Shown: in pieces, positions 27,113-35,167 of the stretch
Numbering within the stretch: position 1 is the first letter of the stretch
Layout of the letters: each line of letters opens with the position of its first letter
Assembly (NCBI GenBank): GCA_027459575.1
Contig: DAIDIB010000004.1
Span: 1-41,175, forward strand
Reading direction: 5' to 3'
Source of the DNA: Gammaproteobacteria bacterium
GTDB lineage: Bacteria > Pseudomonadota > Gammaproteobacteria > DSM-16500
DNA length: 41,175 nt
Notes under the pieces: model-generated
What the model was told of the DNA's origin: nothing
What the model saw: the letters and a program-made list of their open reading frames with translations, nothing else
Databases searched by the model: none
Program-made: the position numbers and the translations under genes

Positions 27113-27153
27113 TGTCATCCTGAGGCGCGTTTTTTGCGCCGAAGGACCTCCTG
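27113..27153 (+). repeat. REP-like repeat GTCATCCTGAGGCGC-GTTTTTT-GCGCCGAAGGACCTCCTGG
   Basis: GGCGC/GCGCC stem with GTTTTTT loop. Confidence 0.75.
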
Positions 27154-27209
27154 GACAAAAACAGAACGATGCTCGAATCTACCCCATCGGTGATACGGTA
27201 ACCATGGGT

Positions 27210-27342
27210 GTAGCCCGGATGAGTGCTTTTCTCATCCGTGAAGCTGTCCTATCTAACTTCATCGTTTTACGGTAACCACGGACTGGTAGGCCTGTTTTTT
27301 TCTCGCTGCGCTGCGAAAAAGAAACAGAAACCTCCCAGTCCG
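27210..27342 (-). repeat. Composite repeat: GTAG-CCCGG REP (27210-27239) + linker + hairpin repeat copy 3 (27279-27342)
   Basis: Reverse-complement counterpart of 11954-12088. Confidence 0.9.
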
Positions 27343-27359
27343 CCGTTCAATACCTGCCG

Positions 27360-27848
27360 CTAGCGCGCATGTCGTCGTCCCGGCGAAAGCCGGGATCCGC
27401 CCAGGATGTTTCTGTTTTTGGTACATAATGCGATAGGTGTATCTTGGCCATCATTTACTTCTGATATAAGGTCATTTAAACTTGGATTGAGTTGTTTAAT
27501 GACACCAAGATTTCCTTCCTTAATGGCGGAAATAAGTTTTCGTTGGTGTAGACTTAATGTGGTATGATTATTCAGATCAATTTTATATTGTTTTTTATAC
27601 TCGCCTTTAAATACATTCAGCCAATTCACGTCTTTATTTTTCAACTGACGCTTATAAGCCTCTCGAAAATGAATGGCGACTTTTGTTTTCCAATAAATAG
27701 GGTTGCCAGCTAACTTATCAAAGCGCGTGGAGACCATGCGGAGTCTCGCGAGGTCCGCTGGAGATGAGACGGCTTGATCAAGTTGCAGCAGTATCTCAAC
27801 CAGATTGTCGTCTATTAGGTCATTAAAATCCGTGCGTGGGGTCGTCAT
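27360..27848 (-). CDS. F-box-like plus partial ankyrin-like protein, truncated by a repeat at its C-terminus
   Basis: MTTPRTDFNDLIDDNLVEILLQL...DLARLRMVSTRFDKLAGNPIYWKTKV resembles an F-box; LISAIKEGNLGVIKQLN...GQDTPIALCTKNRN resembles an ankyrin repeat; tail GGSRLSPGRRHAR is encoded by a repeat. Confidence 0.6.
   Translation of the reverse strand: MTTPRTDFNDLIDDNLVEILLQLDQAVSSPADLARLRMVSTRFDKLAGNPIYWKTKVAIHFREAYKRQLKNKDVNWLNVFKGEYKKQYKIDLNNHTTLSLHQRKLISAIKEGNLGVIKQLNPSLNDLISEVNDGQDTPIALCTKNRNILGGSRLSPGRRHAR
27373..27396. repeat. CGTCGTCCCGGCGAAAGCCGGGATC repeat (same family as 716-743 and 36259-36286)
   Basis: Direct comparison. Confidence 0.8.
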
Positions 27849-27927
27849 TGCGAGCCTGCTTTTTAGGCGAAGCAATCCAGTCTGATACTGGATTGCTTAG
27901 TTGCAAAAAACGCTCCTCGCAATGACG
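27843..27927. repeat. REPIN-like inverted pair: CGTCATTGCGAG-CCTGCTTTTTAGGC-GAAGCAATCCAG ... CTGGATTGCTT...CTCGCAATGACG
   Basis: 85-nt imperfect palindrome with two internal hairpins. Confidence 0.85.
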
Positions 27928-27934
27928 GTAGTGG

Positions 27935-28129
27935 CTAGATCTTCGTTTCTTCAAACAACACATGCATACCGTTTTTATCAGTCGTTGCATTATAAGCACG
28001 TGGATCGTAATGCTTTTGCTTCAACTTGTCGGTAGTGGTTTTCTTATTTTTGGTGGTCGTGCGGAACGTGCCGGTTGGCTTGCCAGCTTTGGTTTTACCA
28101 GTGGAAAGCATTTTGATTTTATCGCGCAT
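27935..28129 (-). CDS. rpmG: 50S ribosomal protein bL33
   Basis: MRDKIKMLSTGKTKAGKPTGTFRTTTKNKKTTTDKLKQKHYDPRAYN...; downstream of rpmB. Confidence 0.9.
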   Translation of the reverse strand: MRDKIKMLSTGKTKAGKPTGTFRTTTKNKKTTTDKLKQKHYDPRAYNATTDKNGMHVLFEETKI

Positions 28130-28144
28130 TGCAGCCTGCCTCTC

Positions 28145-28387
28145 TTATTGCTCTGTAACTTGTTGACTTAATTTGATATCGGCCAGCACCGCTTCGATGC
28201 CGTATTTATCGATAATACGCATGCCGCGGGTGGTGACGCGCAAACGCACAAAGCGTTTTTGATCTTCCAGCCAGAAGCGCTTGGATTGCAGGTTTGGCAG
28301 ATAACGACGTTTGGTTTTGTTATTGGCGTGGGAAACGTTATTTCCTACCAATGGACCCTTGCCGGTAATTGGACATTTTTTAGCCAT
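28145..28387 (-). CDS. rpmB: 50S ribosomal protein bL28
   Basis: [41 protein letters not shown]. Confidence 0.97.
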   Translation of the reverse strand: MAKKCPITGKGPLVGNNVSHANNKTKRRYLPNLQSKRFWLEDQKRFVRLRVTTRGMRIIDKYGIEAVLADIKLSQQVTEQ

Positions 28388-28482
28388 AAAATACTCTCTG
28401 TATTGCTGTATCTATTAGTTTTAAAAAGGATTGCATTTTATACCAGAAAGTTAACGGCAGAGCAATCTCGCTGGGGGCTATA

Positions 28483-28833
28483 TTATGGATGTTTGTTTTT
28501 TGACCTTTTTTTGGGTTTTGCATGATGTATCATATATTCTCTGCAAGCTTGATTAATGAGGGTTTGATATTGTTTCGTGGCGTGTTTAAACCACTCTAAA
28601 ACATCAACATCAATTCGGATGGTAACTTGTTTTTTTAGGGGACGATAAAGCTTAACGTTTTCCCAATCTGCATCAGTCATTTCGGGTGCATCAGGATCAG
28701 TGAGGTCGACCTTGCGATGTTTGAGAGCCTTGAATTGTCTCATCATCTTTGCGGTTAATGTAATATCTTCTAGTCTCACTCGGCGTAGCTTTTCTTGCTG
28801 AGATGATGCGGATGATTTCTTCGCCATATTCAT
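28483..28833 (-). CDS. brnA: BrnA-like antitoxin
   Basis: LKKQVTIRIDVDVLEWFKHATKQYQTLINQACREYM (ribbon-helix-helix-like); immediately after brnT. Confidence 0.8.
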   Translation of the reverse strand: MNMAKKSSASSQQEKLRRVRLEDITLTAKMMRQFKALKHRKVDLTDPDAPEMTDADWENVKLYRPLKKQVTIRIDVDVLEWFKHATKQYQTLINQACREYMIHHAKPKKRSKNKHP

Positions 28834-29035
28834 TTTCCTCGATAGTATGGACAATATAAATTATATTTTGTTGTGCTAATCCTAAGGTTTTCCAGCGTTC
28901 TTCAATATGGCAATATCGATTATCCAGTGCCATTAGTATGAATGGATCATGGAATGCAATAACAGCCATTTCAAAAGTAATACCATGTTTATGTTCGTTA
29001 GATTTGCTTTTCCTTGCGCTCCATTCAAATTTCAT
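28697..29035 (-). CDS. brnT: BrnT-like toxin
   Basis: MKFEWSARKSKSNEHKHGITFEMAVIAFHDP...EEIIRIISARKATPSETRRY; AAGGAG upstream. Confidence 0.85.
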   Translation of the reverse strand: MKFEWSARKSKSNEHKHGITFEMAVIAFHDPFILMALDNRYCHIEERWKTLGLAQQNIIYIVHTIEENEYGEEIIRIISARKATPSETRRYYINRKDDETIQGSQTSQGRPH

Positions 29036-29068
29036 CAATTATACTCCTTATTATATCGTATAATTACA

Positions 29069-29100
29069 ATTTTGTAACTACATTTTTGTAGTTACAAAAT
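29069..29100. promoter_or_regulatory. Palindrome ATTTTGTAACTACA-TTTT-TGTAGTTACAAAAT overlapping the putative brnTA -35 and radC stop
   Basis: Perfect 14-bp arms; on minus strand TTACAA-16-TATAAT follows, then AAGGAG and brnT ATG. Confidence 0.7.
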
Positions 29101-29778
29101 TCCCCCATCCGCAAAGGAATAGTGGCCGGGATTGCCAATAATGATGTGATCTATCAGGTCGATATCGACCAGCCCGACTGCTTCCTTGATGGTACGGGTG
29201 GTTTCTTTATCAGCATGGCTGGGACTGGCACGTCCGGATGGATGATTATGGGCAAGGATGATTTTGGCCGCATTATGAGCCAGGCCGCGTTTGACGATTT
29301 CCCGCGGGTAAACATGCGTGAAGTGCACAGTACCCTCAAATAATTTTTCAAAGCTGATCAGGCGGAACTGGCTATCCAGAAAAGCGCAGGCGAACACTTC
29401 ATTGCTATGTTCGCGCAATTCGGCAGCAATATAACGCTGAGACTTCTGGCTGCTATTTAGGATTTCACCCTGTAACATTTGTTCATTTAAATAACGCCGA
29501 CCTAGCTCGATAGCCGCTTTAAGCGCGGCATATTTGGCCTGGCCCAAACCATTGTTTTGCAGCAATTGTTGCCGCGGCAGGCGCAGCATGTTCTTAAGCC
29601 CGCCGTGCTGTATGAGCAGCTCACGCGCAATATCCAGCGCGGTTTTGCCTTTTGTGCCTGTTTGCAAAAAAATCGCGACGAGCTCAGCATCGGTCAGACT
29701 TTGCTCACCCTTCAATAGTAATTTTTCCCTCGGCCGGTCAGCAATTGGCCAGTCTGAAATTGGCATTAATTTTGTCAT
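29092..29778 (-). CDS. radC: RadC family (JAB-like) protein
   Basis: MPISDWPIADRPREKLLLKGEQSLTDAELVAIFL; ILAHNHPSGRASPSHADKETT. Confidence 0.95.
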   Translation of the reverse strand: MTKLMPISDWPIADRPREKLLLKGEQSLTDAELVAIFLQTGTKGKTALDIARELLIQHGGLKNMLRLPRQQLLQNNGLGQAKYAALKAAIELGRRYLNEQMLQGEILNSSQKSQRYIAAELREHSNEVFACAFLDSQFRLISFEKLFEGTVHFTHVYPREIVKRGLAHNAAKIILAHNHPSGRASPSHADKETTRTIKEAVGLVDIDLIDHIIIGNPGHYSFADGGIL

Positions 29779-29823
29779 AATGGTATCTTTGGTTATCCAA
29801 AAAATAGGTTAAGGTTGGCGTCC

Positions 29824-31056
29824 ATGACGCAGTTTTTAGCAAACAAACATATCCTGCTCGGCGTGACCGGCAGCATCGCGGCTTACAAGAGTGCCGAGCT
29901 GGTTCGCCGTTTGCGTGATGCGGGGGCGGTGGTGCGGGTGGCGATGACAGAAAACGCTAAACGCTTTATCACGCCGCTCACCATGCAAGCCGTCTCCGGC
30001 AATCCCGTGCATGATGATTTGTTCGACCTTAACGCCGAAGCGGCCATGGGACACATCGAGCTGGCGCGCTGGGCGGATTTAATTTTAGTCGCGCCAGCGA
30101 CAGCCGATTTTATGGCGCGCGTCTCGGAAGGTCATGCGGATGATTTATTGACAGCGGTGTGTCTTGCGTCGCGTGCTCGTGTGGCGATTGCGCCAGCGAT
30201 GAATCAGGGGATGTGGCATCATACGTTGACACAAACTAACCTGCAAGCGCTGCGACAGAAAAGCATGATCGTGCTTGGCCCCGCCTCAGGCAGCCAGGCA
30301 TGCGGCGATATCGGCATGGGGCGTATGCTGGAGTCCACAGAAATTGTCGAACAAGTTAGCGCGCTATTTGCCACGGGTGCCTTGGCAGGGCAAAAAGTTG
30401 TAATAACAGCAGGACCCACGCACGAGGCCATCGATCCCGTGCGCTATATCTCGAATTATAGTTCCGGCAAAATGGGCTACGCTCTCGCGCAAGCGGCACA
30501 CGAAGCCGGCGCACAAGTAACATTGATTAGTGGTCCAGTGCAATTACCACTACCCATGCACATGCAAGTGATCTCAGTGACAAGCGCAGCGGAGATGCAC
30601 GAAGCGGTGATGAAACAGATGAGCGATTGCGATATTTTTATGGCTGTGGCGGCAGTGGCAGACTATCGCCCACAAACCACCTCGCCACAAAAACTGCATA
30701 AAACAGACGAACACATGACACTGCAACTAGAGCGCAATATCGATATTGTCAGCGCCGTCACAAACTTGCCTAATAAACCATTTGTAGTTGGTTTTGCCGC
30801 AGAGACAGAAAATGTAGTCGAGCAAGCACGCGCCAAACGCACTCGTAAAAAGATGGATATGATCATAGCGAACAAAGTTGGTGATGGCTGTGGCATGGGT
30901 ACAGATGATAATGAAGTGACAGTGATTACAGCCGAAGCTGAAACAGTATTGCCACTTGTGGCCAAGCAAAAAATAGCAAGAGAGTTGATTGAATTGATAG
31001 TACAGGAACAAAAAGCCCCGGATGAGAAAAGCACTCATCCGGGCTACGCGCGATAG
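29824..31056 (+). CDS. coaBC: Bifunctional phosphopantothenoylcysteine decarboxylase/synthase
   Basis: ILLGVTGSIAAYKSAELVRRL; APAMNQGMW; ITAGPTHEAIDPVRYISNYSSGKMG. Confidence 0.96.
   Translation: MTQFLANKHILLGVTGSIAAYKSAELVRRLRDAGAVVRVAMTENAKRFITPLTMQAVSGNPVHDDLFDLNAEAAMGHIELARWADLILVAPATADFMARVSEGHADDLLTAVCLASRARVAIAPAMNQGMWHHTLTQTNLQALRQKSMIVLGPASGSQACGDIGMGRMLESTEIVEQVSALFATGALAGQKVVITAGPTHEAIDPVRYISNYSSGKMGYALAQAAHEAGAQVTLISGPVQLPLPMHMQVISVTSAAEMHEAVMKQMSDCDIFMAVAAVADYRPQTTSPQKLHKTDEHMTLQLERNIDIVSAVTNLPNKPFVVGFAAETENVVEQARAKRTRKKMDMIIANKVGDGCGMGTDDNEVTVITAEAETVLPLVAKQKIARELIELIVQEQKAPDEKSTHPGYAR
31016..31047 (-). repeat. REP-like hairpin; on minus strand GTAG-CCCGGATGAG-TGCTTTT-CTCATCCGGG
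   Basis: 10-bp perfect stem, lies in the last codons of coaBC. Confidence 0.88.
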
Positions 31057-31073
31057 CGACAAATATCGAACGG

Positions 31074-31138
31074 CGGACCGGGAGGCTCTGTTCTTTTTTC
31101 GCAGCGACAGCGAGAAAAAAAACAGACCTACCGGGCCG
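31074..31138 (+). repeat. ~65-nt hairpin repeat copy 4
   Basis: CGGACCGGGAGGCTCTGTTCTTTTTTCGCAGCGACAGCGAGAAAAAAAACAGACCTACCGGGCCG. Confidence 0.9.
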
Positions 31139-31178
31139 TAGTTACCGTTAACCATTAGCTTGAGAGGGGAACCCAAAA

Positions 31179-31685
31179 ATGCAACATGAAACACAAACAA
31201 CAACGACAACAAACACACGCTCCACCGATACAGCGAATATTCAGCTGAAAATCCTCGACCCTCGCATCGGCAACGAATTCCCTCTGCCACGCTACGAAAC
31301 CGCCGACGCAGCAGGACTCGATTTACGCGCCTGCATTGATAACGCAATGACTATCCAGCCTGGTGAAACACAACTTATCCCAACCGGTATATCTATTTAC
31401 ATCGCCAACCCACATATAGCAGCGGTGATACTGCCACGCTCCGGCCTCGGCCATAAACACGGACTCGTATTAGGAAACTTAGTCGGATTAATCGACGCCG
31501 ATTACCAAGGCCCGCTCATGGTATCTTGCTGGAATCGCGGTCAAGCCGCCTACACTGTGCAACCCGGCGATCGCATCGCGCAACTCGTATTCCTGCCCAT
31601 CGTGCGCGCAGAATTTAATTTAGTAAAAGAATTCGCCGTCACCGAGCGAGGCAGCGGTGGCTTTGGCTCATCAGGAAAAAATTAA
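31179..31685 (+). CDS. dut: dUTP diphosphatase
   Basis: [63 protein letters not shown]. Confidence 0.96.
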   Translation: MQHETQTTTTTNTRSTDTANIQLKILDPRIGNEFPLPRYETADAAGLDLRACIDNAMTIQPGETQLIPTGISIYIANPHIAAVILPRSGLGHKHGLVLGNLVGLIDADYQGPLMVSCWNRGQAAYTVQPGDRIAQLVFLPIVRAEFNLVKEFAVTERGSGGFGSSGKN

Positions 31686-31686
31686 C

Positions 31687-33066
31687 ATGACGACATTGTG
31701 CCCCTCCATTTTTCGCGCTTACGACATTCGTGGCGTAGCAGGCAAAACACTGACAGAAGAAGGCGTATTTGCCATTGGCAAGGCATTCGCCTCGCAAGTG
31801 CGTGAAAAAGGCGGCAAGCAAATTATCATGGCGCGAGATGGACGCATTTCCGGACCCTTGATGGCGAAAGCGTTAAGCGAGGGGATGCTTTCAACCGGTT
31901 GCGATGTGCTGGATATCGGCATGGTACCCACACCCGTGCTGTACTACGCGACACGCGTGCTTGATCAGCGCGCCGGCGTCATGTTGACCGGTAGTCATAA
32001 TCCCGCGGAATATAACGGACTGAAGATTGTATTAGACGGCGCGGCGCTGACCGAAGATGAAATCAAAGCGTTATATCAACGCGCCATCAACCGTCAATTT
32101 ATCGAAGGGCAGGGCGAGTACATAACCCTTGATTTGGCGCAACGCTACATACATCACATTGCCAGCGATGTGCCACTCACTCGACCCCTTAAAATTGTCA
32201 TCGACGCTGGCAGCGGCGTGACAGGCGAAATTGCGCCAGCGCTATTTAGAGAGCTAGGTTGCGATGTGCACGAGTTGTTTTGCGATATCGACGGCCATTT
32301 TCCCCATCATCACCCCGATCCAGGCGACAAAAAAAATCTGCAGGATTTAATACGCGTGGTCAAAGAGCAATGCGCTGATATTGGTCTCGCGTTCGACGGC
32401 GATGGTGATCGTCTAGGTGTTGTCACAAGCGAAGGCGAAATTATCTGGCCAGACCGATTGCTCATGTTTTTCGCGATCAATGTGCTGGCAGACCATCCCG
32501 GCGGCAAAATTATTTACGATGTGAAATGCACTAATCAGTTAGAACAGCTAGTACGCACACATGGCGGCGAACCTGTCATGTGGAAAACCGGTCACTCACT
32601 AATAAAGGCGAAAATGGCTGAAACAAAGGCATTACTCGCTGGCGAAATGAGCGGCCACTTCTTTTTCAAAGACCGCTGGTACGGCTTTGACGATGCGCTA
32701 TACGCCGGTGCGCGTTTATTACAGATGTTGGCCAAGCGCAAAGAAAACAGCGCAGAAATTTTTGCGGAAATACCCAACAGCGTAAATACACCCGAATTAA
32801 AAGTACACGTTGCCGACGAGCATAAATTCACCCTCATGCAAAAATTAGTAAACGAAGCCAAATTTAACGACGCCACCGACATCGTCACCATCGATGGCCT
32901 GCGCGTGAATTTCGCCAACGGCTGGGGCTTGGTGCGACCATCCAATACCACGCCATATCTGGTGTTACGCTTCGAAGCGACAAGCGAAGCGATGTTGCAA
33001 CATATACAACGATTGTTCAGAGAATGGATGCTGGGAGTCAATCCAGAATTAGAGCTACCATTTTAA
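31687..33066 (+). CDS. Phosphomannomutase/phosphoglucomutase
   Basis: FRAYDIRGVAGKTLTEEGVFAIGKAFAS; MLTGSHNPAEYNG; AFDGDGDRLGVV; GEMSGHFFF. ATG at 31687. Confidence 0.95.
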   Translation: MTTLCPSIFRAYDIRGVAGKTLTEEGVFAIGKAFASQVREKGGKQIIMARDGRISGPLMAKALSEGMLSTGCDVLDIGMVPTPVLYYATRVLDQRAGVMLTGSHNPAEYNGLKIVLDGAALTEDEIKALYQRAINRQFIEGQGEYITLDLAQRYIHHIASDVPLTRPLKIVIDAGSGVTGEIAPALFRELGCDVHELFCDIDGHFPHHHPDPGDKKNLQDLIRVVKEQCADIGLAFDGDGDRLGVVTSEGEIIWPDRLLMFFAINVLADHPGGKIIYDVKCTNQLEQLVRTHGGEPVMWKTGHSLIKAKMAETKALLAGEMSGHFFFKDRWYGFDDALYAGARLLQMLAKRKENSAEIFAEIPNSVNTPELKVHVADEHKFTLMQKLVNEAKFNDATDIVTIDGLRVNFANGWGLVRPSNTTPYLVLRFEATSEAMLQHIQRLFREWMLGVNPELELPF

Positions 33067-33104
33067 TATTGTTTTTATGTTTTTAATTAACTGAACTTGA
33101 ACGG

Positions 33105-33168
33105 CGGACCGGGAGGCTCTGTTCATTTTTCGCAGCGCAGCGAGAAAAATAACAGACCTACCGGGCCG
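33105..33168 (+). repeat. ~65-nt hairpin repeat copy 5
   Basis: CGGACCGGGAGGCTCTGTTCATTTTTCGCAGCGCAGCGAGAAAAATAACAGACCTACCGGGCCG. Confidence 0.9.
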
Positions 33169-33205
33169 TGGTTACCGTTAACAATTAACTAACGTCAGGC
33201 AAAGC

Positions 33206-34372
33206 ATGAATAACGACATCACAATCATCGGCGCCGGCATTGCCGGACTCACCACCGCCTGCGCCCTCGCGCAAAAAACACGATTATCCATCGCAATAAT
33301 CGACACCAAGCCACTCGCGCAAACCTGGCAACCCGATTCCTACCACCACCGCGTCAGCGCCATCGCGCTATCATCAAAACGCATATTCCAAAATATCGGC
33401 GCATGGCAACATATCGCATCCCATCGCATCAGCCCATTTAACCGCATCACAGTCTGGGATAACGCATCCTCCGCAGAAGTGTCGTTTCGTGCCGCAGAAG
33501 TGGGCGAAGCGCAATTAGGATATATTTTAGAAAATAACCTGATGCAAGACGCATTACTTTCATGCCTGCAACAACTCCCGCAAGTCATCATTCACGCGTC
33601 AACCACGCTCGATATGTCTCAACTACAACACAGCAAACTCATTATCGGTGCTGACGGTGCAAATTCCTGGGTGCGACAACAGGCAGGCATTAAACTTGCG
33701 GCAGAAGATTATGGCCATGATGCGATAGTGGCAACCGTTCGCACCGCAAAACCCCACGAACAAAACGCACGACAAGTATTTTTGCAAGATGGCCCGCTAG
33801 CATTTTTACCGCTGAATGACTCACATTTATGTTCAATTGTCTGGTCCATGCCACCTGAGCAAGCTCAGGCGACATTAGCGCTCAACGACGATGAGTTTAA
33901 ATCGCAACTTTCGCAAGCATTTTCAAACCGTCTGGGAGAGGTGATAGAAACCAGCAAGCGTTTTTCTTTCCCTCTCAAAAAACAACGCGCCGACCGCTAT
34001 ATTGCAGACCGCATAGCATTAATTGGCGATGCCGCGCATACGGTTCATCCGCTGGCAGGACAAGGTTTAAATGTAGGTTTGCTGGATGCGGCGGCGTTAG
34101 TCGATGTTATCACTGATGCGCTGCATCATAATCGCGACTTTGGCGCTTTGCAAACGTTGCGACGCTACGAGCGCTGGCGCAAGGGTGAAAACGCTTTAAT
34201 GCTATCAGGCATCGACTCCATCAAAGCGCTATTTTGTAGCAACAAGCAAACCACTAAAGCGTTGCGCTCTTTTGGCCTGAATATTACCCAGCAAATGCCA
34301 TTACTCAAAAATCTCTTTATAAATCGCGCGATCGGCGCATATGATGGGTTGCCAACGTTGGCGCTTTATTAA
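33206..34372 (+). CDS. FAD-dependent UbiH/UbiF/VisC-family ubiquinone hydroxylase
   Basis: ITIIGAGIAGLTTACALAQ; RIALIGDAAHTVHPLAGQGLNVGLLDAAALVDVI. Confidence 0.92.
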   Translation: MNNDITIIGAGIAGLTTACALAQKTRLSIAIIDTKPLAQTWQPDSYHHRVSAIALSSKRIFQNIGAWQHIASHRISPFNRITVWDNASSAEVSFRAAEVGEAQLGYILENNLMQDALLSCLQQLPQVIIHASTTLDMSQLQHSKLIIGADGANSWVRQQAGIKLAAEDYGHDAIVATVRTAKPHEQNARQVFLQDGPLAFLPLNDSHLCSIVWSMPPEQAQATLALNDDEFKSQLSQAFSNRLGEVIETSKRFSFPLKKQRADRYIADRIALIGDAAHTVHPLAGQGLNVGLLDAAALVDVITDALHHNRDFGALQTLRRYERWRKGENALMLSGIDSIKALFCSNKQTTKALRSFGLNITQQMPLLKNLFINRAIGAYDGLPTLALY

Positions 34373-34794
34373 TCTCCAAATACCACTCCGCCTGCTTTAC
34401 GCATGACATTTGCTAATTTAGTATCAAATGTTGCAAGTTCTGCATTGGTGCGTAATGCAAGTTCCAGGTAAGTTGCGTCATAAGCAGTTAAATCGTATTC
34501 TCGCGCTAGCGAAACAACGGAATTGCGCTGATGTTCTACGGAGGTTTCATCTGTTGATATTGGGAGTTTGGACAGACGATTAAAATAATCAATAATCTGT
34601 GCTTCAGTTACTACACGACGACGCTCGGCAACTACCAGAGCATTAGCAATTTCAGTATGCCATAATGTAGGTACAGTTGTTTCTTCCGCGATAGCTAAAT
34701 CAGTTATTGCTTTGTCGGCACAGACGGCTTCTTTTTTATTGCTGCGCTCAAATATCCATGCAAGCGCCATGGATGCGTCTACTACTAATTTCAT
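34369..34794 (-). CDS. PIN-domain (VapC-like) toxin
   Basis: MKLVVDASMALAWIFE...; YDLTAYDATYLELALR; LATFDTKL. Confidence 0.9.
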   Translation of the reverse strand: MKLVVDASMALAWIFERSNKKEAVCADKAITDLAIAEETTVPTLWHTEIANALVVAERRRVVTEAQIIDYFNRLSKLPISTDETSVEHQRNSVVSLAREYDLTAYDATYLELALRTNAELATFDTKLANVMRKAGGVVFGD

Positions 34795-35033
34795 TTTCGA
34801 CCCTCAGCAATCCAGCTGGCTAATTCTTTATTTTTAATGCCCTTAACTTTACGTATGCTGCGCATATTTTCAATCGCTGTATGCACATCTGGAAAGGCAG
34901 CGCTTTCGCTAGGCACCAGATCAGCAACAGGTTCGCCACGCAGCGTAATGGTGTAGCGTCTGCCATGCTTAACTTCTTGTAAAAGCTGGGATAATTTGGC
35001 TTTTGCATCAAAAGCCCCAATTTCGATGTACAT
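34791..35033 (-). CDS. Phd/YefM-type antitoxin
   Basis: IGAFDAKAKLSQLLQEVKHGRRYTITLRGEPVADLVPS; 4-nt overlap with toxin. Confidence 0.9.
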   Translation of the reverse strand: MYIEIGAFDAKAKLSQLLQEVKHGRRYTITLRGEPVADLVPSESAAFPDVHTAIENMRSIRKVKGIKNKELASWIAEGRK

Positions 35034-35043
35034 ATTAACCTCG

Positions 35044-35069
35044 ATAAACTAGTTCACAACCTAGTTTAT
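35044..35069. promoter_or_regulatory. Operator-like inverted repeat ATAAACTAG-ttcacaac-CTAGTTTAT upstream of the antitoxin
   Basis: Perfect 9-bp arms; partial third half-site TAGTTTATT at 35081. Confidence 0.65.
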
Positions 35070-35167
35070 TATAATGCAAATAGTTTATTTTGGCAAGCAA
35101 GAAAGAAAGAATGGAAACAACGTCTTGATACAGCTATACTTTTCGCCAGCTTTTTTAAAGGAACATT

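Noticed and set aside
27962-28525. Plus-strand ORFs 27962-28171 and 28259-28525 opposite rpmG/rpmB
   Set aside because: Antisense to clearly recognised ribosomal protein genes; hydrophobicity is explained by reverse reading.
30727-31347. Minus-strand 206-aa ORF across coaBC/dut
   Set aside because: Antisense to two strong CDSs and spans the repeat cluster; no homology features.
35074-35167. Glycine riboswitch upstream of gcvT
   Set aside because: Leader is too short and lacks recognisable glycine aptamer elements.
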